In this document: positions 44,854 through 52,153 of the stretch, piece after piece
Position numbering within the stretch: the stretch's first letter is position 1
Layout: every line of letters begins with the position of its first letter
NCBI GenBank assembly: GCA_963814165.1
Contig: CAWFBW010000017.1
Coordinates: 1-64,000, forward strand
Direction of reading: 5' to 3'
DNA length: 64,000 nucleotides
From: DASRAA01 sp963814165
GTDB taxonomy: Bacteria > Acidobacteriota > Terriglobia > Terriglobales > Acidobacteriaceae
Translations under genes and position numbers: made by a program
The notes under the pieces: model-generated
The model's input: the letters and a program-made list of their open reading frames with translations, nothing else
The model's database searches: none
Told to the model about the DNA's origin: nothing

Positions 44854-44890
44854 TCAAGCGGCCAAAGACGGGCCGCTTGAATGGGGCACC
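44854..44890 (+). repeat. Hairpin repeat plus unoccupied IS110 target site
   Basis: TCAAGCGGCC-aaagacg-GGCCGCTTGA is followed at once by ATGGGGCACC. Sequence continues as CGACCTGAAGATTCTTGG, matching the right flank of IS110 copy 1 (CGAACTGAAGATTCTTGG). This is a pre-insertion form of the copy-1 site. Confidence 0.88.
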
Positions 44891-45031
44891 CGACCTGAAG
44901 ATTCTTGGTCGGTGGGAGGGGTTACCTGGAACCCGCCCACCCCCAAAATACTCCACTGCACAACCAGCTTGTGGCACAATGGTCGCATCCATGAAGGATT
45001 TATATGGGTAAGTCCGCAGAGGTGTCATTCC

Positions 45032-46693
45032 ATGCCTTCGGTCGTCCAAGAGGTCGCGTTCTTCAGCTACAGCCGGGAAGATTCCGAGTTCGCCCTCCGC
45101 GTGGCCAAAGACCTGAAGGACGCAGGCGCCGCCGTTTGGATTGACCAACTGGACATCGAGCCGGGTCAGGACTGGGACGTAGCTGTCGAAGCCGCCGTCA
45201 CCCGATGTCCGCGCATGCTGCTGATTCTATCTCCCGTCTCCGTCCAATCGAGAAACGTCCGCAACGAGATTGTCTTCGCGCTGGACGAAAAGAAGACCAT
45301 TATCCCCGTTCTCTATCAGGATTGCGTGGTGCCCCTGCAACTGCGCCGTGTGCAGCACATCGATTTCCGCACCGACTACCAACATGGACTCAAGGCGCTG
45401 CTTAAGGCAGTTGGTGTAGGGCCGGCAATGGTAGCCAGTGCCGCCGCGCCAGCGACCGCAAGCGAGGTCCACCCTGCCCCAACCGATACCGGCGTGCGCA
45501 GGCTGGTAGCCGAGCAGGTAGAAGCGGAAGTACAGCGTCGCCTGGCTGCCGAGCGAGCACGGCTCGAGGAAGAACGCAAGCAAGCCACCGAGCAGGCAAG
45601 GTTGCAGGAAGAGACGAGGCAGGGCGCCGCTGAGAAAGCACGACTAGAGGAGCGGGAAGAACGCGAACGTCAGACTGCTGCCGAAAAGGCACGTCTGGAA
45701 GAAGAGCGTAAGCAGGCTGCCCAGCGCGCACGCCTGGAAGAAGAACGCAGGCAAGCCTCCGAGCAGGCAAGCTTGGAGTTGGAGGAAGAGAAAAGGCAGG
45801 CGGCCGCTAAAGCTCGAGTTGAACAAGAAGAACGCGAACTACTAGCTGCCGAAGGAGTACGCTTTGAAGAGGAGCGCCAGCAGGCCGCTCAACAGGCACA
45901 GCTGGAGGAAGAATGCAAGCGGGCGGCAGCCGAGAAAGCCCGGTTGGAGCAGGAAGAGCGGGAACGAATGGGTACGGTAGTCCCGGCGCGATTTTTCGAG
46001 CCCAAGGCAGAACTCCGCCCGAGCTCGCCCCTTTCTTTCCTATTCCCAGCCTCAATTTGGGGAAGGGCTCTGGTGATTGGCCTGGCCTGGGCTGTTTGGA
46101 CATTCGCCATCACCCAAATCAGGTTCTTAGGCGTGGCCGCTAATTTCTCCTGCGCGAGTGCAGGGTCTGGCTTGTCGCTCGGCATTTTCCTGAAGAAAAT
46201 TATGCCCTCTTTTCGCTGGCCTCACGTTGCGGGAATGATGCTCAGCTGGGGACTTGCGGCGCTTCCTGGATGTTACGTCGCTTGGAGAATCTTGGGCTCA
46301 TTCGCCCTTAGCTCTTTCAGAATGCAGATTATTCCAGCAGTCGTAGGTGGAACTGTGTTCCAAGGCGGCGAAGTTCCTCCTGAACCACCCTTCACAATGC
46401 ACATTGTTGCAGGAGTGTTAGTTGGGGTCGTTGTAGGGGTCGTATTTGGGGGCGTGACCGCTTTGATAGTGCGCAGAGCAAAAACTGGACTGACCGTAAA
46501 TCAAGCTCTTGTTATCGCAGCCGGGTACATTCTAGCAGCTGTGGTGTCATTAGTCCTCCTATTTGCTGGTGATCCCATCAAATACTTGCTCTGGGATCCA
46601 CTCTGGCGCGCGCAGTCAGCACTAGCATTCGGCTTTATTGGAAGCGGCATCATGTTTTGGCAGCTTTCGAAGGTGGAAGTGATCGAGCCCTAA
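45032..46693 (+). CDS. TIR domain - coiled coil - polytopic membrane protein
   Basis: A 553-aa protein. The start at 45032 (MPSVVQEVAFFSYSREDSEF) has GAGGTG 8 nt upstream; the frame is open to 44912. Residues 6-128 form a TIR domain (ALRVAKDLKDAG, VWIDQLDIEPGQDW, RMLLILSPVSVQSRNV) with Glu79 at the NADase Glu position. Residues 150-345 are a long coiled coil of EEERKQAAEQARLE-like repeats. The last 190 residues form about six membrane spans, including a Gly/Val-rich helix (VAGVLVGVVVGVVFGGVTAL). TIR and coiled-coil parts are paralogous to the 38524 gene; the effector half differs. Confidence 0.86.
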   Translation: MPSVVQEVAFFSYSREDSEFALRVAKDLKDAGAAVWIDQLDIEPGQDWDVAVEAAVTRCPRMLLILSPVSVQSRNVRNEIVFALDEKKTIIPVLYQDCVVPLQLRRVQHIDFRTDYQHGLKALLKAVGVGPAMVASAAAPATASEVHPAPTDTGVRRLVAEQVEAEVQRRLAAERARLEEERKQATEQARLQEETRQGAAEKARLEEREERERQTAAEKARLEEERKQAAQRARLEEERRQASEQASLELEEEKRQAAAKARVEQEERELLAAEGVRFEEERQQAAQQAQLEEECKRAAAEKARLEQEERERMGTVVPARFFEPKAELRPSSPLSFLFPASIWGRALVIGLAWAVWTFAITQIRFLGVAANFSCASAGSGLSLGIFLKKIMPSFRWPHVAGMMLSWGLAALPGCYVAWRILGSFALSSFRMQIIPAVVGGTVFQGGEVPPEPPFTMHIVAGVLVGVVVGVVFGGVTALIVRRAKTGLTVNQALVIAAGYILAAVVSLVLLFAGDPIKYLLWDPLWRAQSALAFGFIGSGIMFWQLSKVEVIEP

Positions 46694-46791
46694 CCAGAGC
46701 TGATTAGATAAACGTGTCGGCTCCCAGCCCCTGGGTGCTCCACGTCCGCCGTTCTTCTTGGTAAACGGAACCGTGCGGCCGGGTGCCCCAT

Positions 46792-46872
46792 CCTTTTGCG
46801 AAGCAAAAGGGTGGGGGCATTTGTCGGGGTTGGGGCATTCTTCGTCCCACCCTTTCCCAAAAGAAGGGAAAG
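46792..46872 (+). repeat. Hairpins at the left edge of IS110 copy 2
   Basis: CCTTTTGC-gaa-GCAAAAGG (46792-46810) and CTTTCCC-aaaagaa-GGGAAAG (46852-46872). The second ends one base before the IS, just as a hairpin abuts copy 1. GGTGCCCCATCC at 46783 is an inverted near-match to the IS target. Confidence 0.75.
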
Positions 46873-46959
46873 AATGATTTCATGACAACGTCGACTCCTG
46901 TCCGGCGAGTAAATTGGTGGTGCTGAACGACCAAGGCTCGGGAGGAAGGAGTCGACGCG

Positions 46960-47993
46960 ATGATCATTATAGGCTGCGATTTTCATCCGAGCGCGCAGAT
47001 GATGGCGTGGAAGAACACGGAAACCGGAGAGTGCGGCGAGCGTGAACTAAAGCATGACGGCGAGGCCCAAGCCTACTACCGCGGGCTGCGCGGGCAGAAG
47101 GTGCGGGTAGGCATGGAAGCCACGGGCCATGCGCGTTGGTTCGAGCCCGCCGCGGCGGGCTGGAGGAATGCGGGATCGAGTTGTGGGTGGCCGATCCGGC
47201 GCAGGTACGGGCGGCGGCGACACGCAAGCAGAAGACCGACCGGCGCGACGCCGAGTTGTTGTTGCAGTTGCTGAGCGACGGGCGCTTGGAGAAGATGCGC
47301 ATCCACATGCCCACGCCCGGCGAGCGGGATGTGCGGCGGCTGGTACTGCATCGTCACCGGTTGGTGCAGATGCGCACGCGGGTGATGAACCAGTTGCAGG
47401 CCATCGCCCTGAACGAGGGGTTGCGCAAGAAGCGGGCGCTGTGGACGAAGTCGGGGCGCGAGCAGTTGCTGGGGCTGGAGCTGATGCCCTGGGCGGCGAC
47501 GGCGCGCGCGGACCTGCTGGTGCTGCTGGAGGATCTGAACCGGCGCATTGCGGAACTGGATCGGGCGGTGGAACGGGAGGCCGAAGCGCGGCCGGAGGTG
47601 CGGCGCTTGCGCAGCCAGCACGGGGTGGGTCCGGTGGTGGGACTGCTGTATGTGCTGACCATCCTGGAGCCGACGCGTTTTCAGAGCAGCCGCCAGGTGG
47701 CCAGCTATCTGGGGTTGATTCCCTGCGAGCGCAGTTCGGGCGAGCGGCAGCGGCTGGGACACCTCACCAAGCAAGGCAACGCGGTGTTGCGTGGGTTGCT
47801 GACGGAAGCGGCGCACACCGCGGTGCGTTTCGACGCCGAGTGGCGACGGCAGTATGTGCGGCTGGCGATGAAGAAGAACCGCTCGATTGCGGCGGTGGCG
47901 ATTGCCCGCAAGCTGGCGGTGCGGTTGTGGTGGATGTGGAAGTTGGGACTCGAGCCGGGGCAAAAGATCGAGTCCGGTTCGCATGCCGGGTAG
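46960..47993 (+). CDS. IS110 family DEDD recombinase, read in two frames (copy 2)
   Basis: Same architecture as copy 1. The first frame has GCDFHPSAQMMAW and GMEATGHARWFE; after the palindrome at 47146-47159 the -1 frame continues with LEECGIELWVADPAQ, TDRRDAELLLQLL and the Tnp_20 domain. Immediately after the palindrome the base changes relative to copy 1 (TTGGAA to CTGGAG) are silent only in the -1 frame, while changes before it are mostly silent in the first frame. This supports translation of both parts. Confidence 0.85.
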
Positions 47994-48284
47994 CCTGTGG
48001 TGCCCCATGGGGTGAAGTTCGATCCCCGCTGGAATGAATAGGCGCCCGGCCTCCCTCGCGTGGGCGAGGGAGTTCGAAGTGGGAATCATGGTGGCATGAC
48101 CGAATGGATGGTTGGTGGAACCTGGGTTCCATCGAGAGATTCAGGAAACGAGCCTTGGTCGGCGAAGCAGAGTCTCACGGCAGAACACACTGGGGATTTT
48201 CCGATAGAGCGAAATGGCGCTCGGAAAAGCTCGCGCGGCGGAGTGCGCTCAAAAAGCTCTTGACGCGGGGCAGGGTTGTCATAG
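47994..48284 (+). ncRNA. Candidate bridge RNA in the IS110 right end, copy 2
   Basis: Sequence identical to the copy 1 region as far as I can compare by eye. The putative target guides are GGTGCCCCAT (47999-48008) and GGAATGA (48031-48037); the putative donor guides are GAATCAT (48083-48089) and ATGGATG (48104-48110). The identical guides agree with the identical target core used by both copies. Confidence 0.66.
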
Positions 48285-48367
48285 ATGGGGCACCGCAGAT
48301 TCGCGGTTGGGGAAGGTCAAAAAACCACTCAATCAAAATCGGCTTGAGTTGGGGCACCCGGCCTCCG

Positions 48368-48412
48368 CCCACGTTAGCGTCCAAAAGAAGGACGCGAACG
48401 GGGGGCACCGGG
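48368..48412 (+). repeat. Dispersed hairpin repeat, copy 3
   Basis: CCCACGTTAGCGTCC pairs with GGACGCGAACGGGGG around the loop AAAAGAA, followed by GCACCGGGC. It lies 83 bp right of IS110 copy 2. Confidence 0.75.
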
Positions 48413-48655
48413 CCCTGTTCATCCATCACGCTCAACCGTGACTAACTCGCTTGGTGATTCTTCTCAGTATTCGTACACTGTAGCCGGAGGGATGAGGGAG
48501 TGCTGTAGGCATCGAAGCCAACAGCCTGACAGTCCTGAATCCCCACTAGGTGTTTCCACTTTTGATGGATCTTAGTCGATCTCGATATTCCATCCATTTC
48601 CAGCCAACATCGCCGTCCGACCGTGCTGTACTTTTTATTCGAAGGAGCAGAAAGT

Positions 48656-49147
48656 ATGACTGCAGAACAGAAGTTTTCATGCGTGCTGGTGGGAATGATA
48701 GCCCTAGGGTGGCTGACGTACAGAAGGAAGGAATCACCTCCGGTCCCGCCTCGGGTCGCAACCAATGTCAGCGGCCTCATACAGGCTAACCCTGCCCCGC
48801 TTCCGCCGAGACCGGAAACACCCACAGAGCGAAAACAACGGGAGCTCCGAGAAGCTAAGGAGCAGAAACAGCGGGATCTGCAAGCCGCTAAGGATGCCGA
48901 GCAAGCCCGTATTGACTACGCGAAGCTCATGGAAGATGTGCTGCTCCATGAAGGATTCAGCGTGGACGTGTTCACTTCCGGTCCAAAACACACCCGCCTA
49001 ACCTTTCGCTACCCTCTGGTGAGCAAAGCTACGGCGTACCAGTTTGGGGAAGACCCTACGAAGCTCCACGAAATGCGGGGCGTGGGGTTCACTCGATTCA
49101 TCATGACCGATGGATACGACACTACCTATTCGTGGGACCTGAAATGA
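48656..49147 (+). CDS. Hypothetical protein with N-terminal membrane anchor
   Basis: A 163-aa protein starting at 48656, with GAAGGAG 9 nt upstream. An N-terminal hydrophobic segment (SCVLVGMIALGWLTY) is followed by a Pro-rich stretch, a short charged coiled coil (ERKQRELREAKEQKQRDLQ) and a small C-terminal alpha-beta domain (LLHEGFSVDVFTSGPKHTRL). I recognise no family. It is intact and lies between IS110 copy 2 and the IS630 element. Confidence 0.65.
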   Translation: MTAEQKFSCVLVGMIALGWLTYRRKESPPVPPRVATNVSGLIQANPAPLPPRPETPTERKQRELREAKEQKQRDLQAAKDAEQARIDYAKLMEDVLLHEGFSVDVFTSGPKHTRLTFRYPLVSKATAYQFGEDPTKLHEMRGVGFTRFIMTDGYDTTYSWDLK

Positions 49148-49284
49148 AAACCTCTTGAGTCGCGACTACATCGAAGATTTCTACAAGCTTATGGGCTGGG
49201 ACAACTAAAACCAGCTACCAGTTACCCCTAGTGCCCCCCGCTATTGCCGCTTAGCTCCTTCACTATGTTTCCCACAAACCCCTG

Positions 49285-49323
49285 GTGCCCCGGGTTCGCG
49301 CCCTCTTTTGACGCTAACCCGGG
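49285..49323 (-). repeat. Dispersed hairpin repeat, copy 4 (inverted, with covariation)
   Basis: On the minus strand: CCCGGGTTAGCGTC, loop, GGCGCGAACCCGGG, then GCACC. Relative to copies 1-3 the stem positions ACG/CGT have become GGG/CCC on both arms, keeping the pairing. The A-G mismatch is kept. Confidence 0.72.
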
Positions 49324-49488
49324 ATTAATTGAAACTAGGACCTCTTTGTCCACTAACCACCATCCACGATCCACTTCCTTATCACACTCAAGCGTGACCC
49401 ACGTCCTAGGGCGGATCCAAGATCGCTATACCCGAAATGCTGATGGCTGGTTAAGCTGCTATTGGCGGCGTTCTCTGCGGCAAAACGG

Positions 49489-50449
49489 ATGGGACAAGCA
49501 TTCTCCGATGATCTACGGCGGCGGATACTGCAGACCTATGCCCGGGAAGACCTCAGTCAAAAGGCGCTGGCTGAGCGCTTTGGGGTGAGCTACGACTACG
49601 TGAAGAAGATCCGTAAGCAGCAACGGCGGAGTGGGCAGGTGGAGCGTCCCTCGCAGTCCCGTCACGGCCGTGTGAGCCGGGTGACAGAGGCAGTGCAAAA
49701 GCAGATCCGAGCAGAAGTAGGCGAGCAAGCGGACGTAACGCTGTGGGAGCTGCAAGCGCGGGTGCAGAAGGCCAGCGGCGTGGGGCTGAGCCAATCGTTA
49801 CTCTGGCGGTGGCTGCAAAAGTTGGGCTTGGGGCGTAAAAAAAATCGCTCCATGCGCAAGAGCAGGACACGGAAGCGAACCGGCAGCGGCGTGCGGAGTT
49901 CGCCGAAAAGCTCGGCTCGATAGCGCCGGAGAAGCTGTTCTTTCTGGACGAAAGCGGAGTGACCACGCAGATGACGCGGCTGTGGGGACGAGCTCCGCGC
50001 GGCGAACGGGTCGCCGAAGCCACACCCCAGGGCCGCTGGAAAGTGCTGACCACGATAGGCGCCATGAGCCTGCGCGGCATGGAGGCGGTCATGACCGTCG
50101 AGTCGGCTACCGACGGGGATGTCTTTCTCGCCTACCTGGAGCAGGTGCTGTGCCCCAAACTGAAGCCTGCGACGTGGTGGTGATGGACAATTTGTCCGCC
50201 CATAAAGTTAAAGGCGTACGCGAGTTACTGGTCGCCCGCGGAGCCGAGCTGCTCTACCTGCCGCCCTACTCCCCGGATTTCAATCCCATCGAGAAGGCTT
50301 GGTCGAAACTCAAGCAGCTGTTGCGTGCTGCCAAAGCGCGCACCGCCGAAGCGCTCGATCAGGCCATCACCGAAGCTCTCAAAACCATTACCGCCGAGAA
50401 CGCTGCCGCCTGGTTCCGGCACTGCGGATACCGGGTACAGCAATCGTGA
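49489..50449 (+). pseudogene. IS630 family transposase, broken
   Basis: The N-terminal helix-turn-helix part (MGQAFSDDLRRRILQTYARE, LAERFGVSYDYVKKIRKQ) runs to a run of eight A at 49838-49845, a canonical -1 slippage site as used by IS630 elements. The catalytic part continues in the -1 frame (KLFFLDESGVTTQMTRLWG, first Asp). Near 50170 a further one-base deletion (CCTGCGACG for CCTGGCGACG) breaks it; VVMDNLSAHK (second Asp) and PDFNPIEKAWSKLK (Glu) lie in the third frame. So the DDE set is complete but split, and this copy is probably inactive unless the deletion is an assembly error. Confidence 0.85.
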
Positions 50450-50478
50450 AGATGCTCGAAGCGCCAAGCAGGAAAAGC

Positions 50479-51192
50479 GTGAAGAACAAGTTAAACGTGA
50501 GACTTAGCACGATTGTAGCTGCAATGGTTGTCATGACGGCCATGTCGGCTAGCGCCGCCGTGATCGATCTGACATTCGAGGGGATTGCTACATACCCTTG
50601 GGACAGCACCAACACCTACGTTTTGGAATACTACAACGGCGGTTTGAGCAGTGTAGGCTCAACCGGCCCGAACTACGGCGTCTCATTCCCCGCCAATGCG
50701 CTGAATATCTGCCTCAACAACCTGAGCACGATCTGTTCGAACACCTCCCGCGGCGGGCTGGGCGATCCCAACTCGCAGCTGGGCGCGCTGTTCTTCCTGT
50801 CGGGTTCGAACACCTACGTTAACGTGGCGGCTGGTTTTACTACCGGCTTCTCGTTCAACTACACCGCCATCAACGTTGGCGGAACGGTCAACGTTTGGAG
50901 CGGCCTCAACGGCACAGGTTCGCTTCTGGCCAGCCTCGTGCTGCCCACGACTCCCAGCGGGCCGTGTAATGGGTACAACGCCGGCTTCTGCCCGTTTTAC
51001 CCAGTCGGCGTTGCCTTCAGTGGCACGGCGATGTCGATCGATTTTGGCGGCACCGCCAACCAAATCGTGTTCGACGACGTGACCTTCGGTAGTTCAACCG
51101 TGGGCGGCGTCCCCGAGCCTTCCAGCCTGATCCTGCTGGGCAGCGGGGTGCTGGGACTGGCCGGGCTGGTTCGCCGCAAGCTGATGATGTAA
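50479..51192 (+). CDS. PEP-CTERM sorting-domain protein
   Basis: A 237-aa exported protein if it starts at the GTG at 50479 (AGGAAA just upstream), giving the signal peptide MKNKLNVRLSTIVAAMVVMT; an ATG at 50452 is also in frame but lies at the IS630 edge. The mature part is Gly/Asn/Ser-rich beta structure (LTFEGIATYPWDSTNTYVLE). The C terminus is VPEPSSLILLGSGVLGLAGL plus the basic tail VRRKLMM, a standard PEP-CTERM anchor. The IS630 insertion immediately upstream may have replaced its promoter. Confidence 0.85.
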   Translation: MKNKLNVRLSTIVAAMVVMTAMSASAAVIDLTFEGIATYPWDSTNTYVLEYYNGGLSSVGSTGPNYGVSFPANALNICLNNLSTICSNTSRGGLGDPNSQLGALFFLSGSNTYVNVAAGFTTGFSFNYTAINVGGTVNVWSGLNGTGSLLASLVLPTTPSGPCNGYNAGFCPFYPVGVAFSGTAMSIDFGGTANQIVFDDVTFGSSTVGGVPEPSSLILLGSGVLGLAGLVRRKLMM

Positions 51193-51220
51193 TCGCAATA
51201 TCAATCTGTGGTCGGTTATG

Positions 51221-51252
51221 GGGCCGGGAAATTCTTCCGGCCCTTTGGTTTT
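51221..51252 (+). terminator. Rho-independent terminator of the PEP-CTERM gene
   Basis: GGGCCGGGA / TTCCGGCCC-type stem (51221-51243; nine pairs including one G-U) followed by TTTGGTTTT. Confidence 0.78.
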
Positions 51253-51339
51253 GGAATCCGTTCCGGTTTCCGGTGCTACGGCGACAGGATTGTGGATCGA
51301 CTCTCGTTTTAACTTTCCGGGGACTACACTCACGTTGGA

Positions 51340-52008
51340 ATGACACTCTCTCGGCTGCTACTAGTTCTCTCTGCCGGTGCATCAGTGATCTTTTTGCTGG
51401 CTGGTCCAGTTGCCACGGGCAACTGGCCAGTGCTTTTCAAGGTCGCGAGCATAGTTATGCTGGCCGTGCTGGGATTTCGCGTGAACACTTTGTTGGGCAG
51501 TGCACTCACCCTAGGAGCGCTCGGCGACTTGTTTCTCGGGGTGCGCCAGCTTGGCAGCCTCGACGCCGAAAAGCTCTTCCTCTTCGGACTGGCTGCGTTT
51601 CTGCTTGGTCACCTTGTATATATCGCGATGTTTCGCAAGTATCGCGCGACGAGCGGCTGGAAGGCGGATTGGTTGCGCTGGCTCGGCGTTCTCCTGGTCG
51701 TCATAACGCTGGGCGCGGTGTTGGGAGCGTTACGGAATTCGCTCGGGACCCTGCTGGTTCCGGTGGTGGTGTATGCGCTAGTGCTGGCGGGCATGGCCAT
51801 CAGCGCGCAACTGACCGAGTTGGGAAGCCCACTGGCTGCACTTGGCGGGCTGTGTTTCGTGGCCTCTGATGCGATGCTGGCACTCGGAAAATTCAACGGT
51901 CCATTTCCGGGCCAAGAGCCACTCGTCTGGATCACTTATTATCTTGCGCAACTGCTTATCTTTCTTGGCGTTGCGCGTTCGTACTTACACCTACCTGTTC
52001 GCTCGTGA
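51340..52008 (+). CDS. YhhN/TMEM86 family membrane protein (lysoplasmalogenase-like)
   Basis: A 222-aa protein with about eight hydrophobic helices. YhhN blocks are present: LTLGALGDLFLGV, GLAAFLLGHLVYIAMF, CFVASDAMLALGKF and YYLAQLLIFLGVA. Conserved Asp in GDLFL and in SDAML are the likely active-site residues of the family. Eukaryotic TMEM86B hydrolyses lysoplasmalogens; bacterial substrates are less certain. Confidence 0.87.
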   Translation: MTLSRLLLVLSAGASVIFLLAGPVATGNWPVLFKVASIVMLAVLGFRVNTLLGSALTLGALGDLFLGVRQLGSLDAEKLFLFGLAAFLLGHLVYIAMFRKYRATSGWKADWLRWLGVLLVVITLGAVLGALRNSLGTLLVPVVVYALVLAGMAISAQLTELGSPLAALGGLCFVASDAMLALGKFNGPFPGQEPLVWITYYLAQLLIFLGVARSYLHLPVRS

Positions 52009-52153
52009 ACACATCCTCCACAATTGAACAACCAAATCGACGTAGGCCGGGTTGAATCGGCGGTAACTCGTTTGATCATAATTACCTACCGAAGGACGAA
52101 AATGGCCGTCTAATCGCATGCGGAGTAGTATCCGGTGTCGGTAGAGGTGAGGC

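Larger units (their letters stand above)
46874..48284 (+). mobile_element. IS110 family element (IS1111-type), copy 2, 1411 bp
   Basis: Same length, orientation and ends as copy 1 with no indels between them. Removing it joins GGGAAAGA to ATGGGGCACCGCAG, giving a target GAATGGGGCACC shared with copy 1. The copies differ at several tens of mostly silent positions in the first two thirds and appear identical over the last 430 bp or so. Confidence 0.9.

Noticed and set aside
42739..48284. IS110-flanked segment as a true composite transposon
   Set aside because: IS110 elements move through bridge-RNA-guided circles and do not normally mobilise the DNA between two copies; recombination between direct repeats is the simpler reading.
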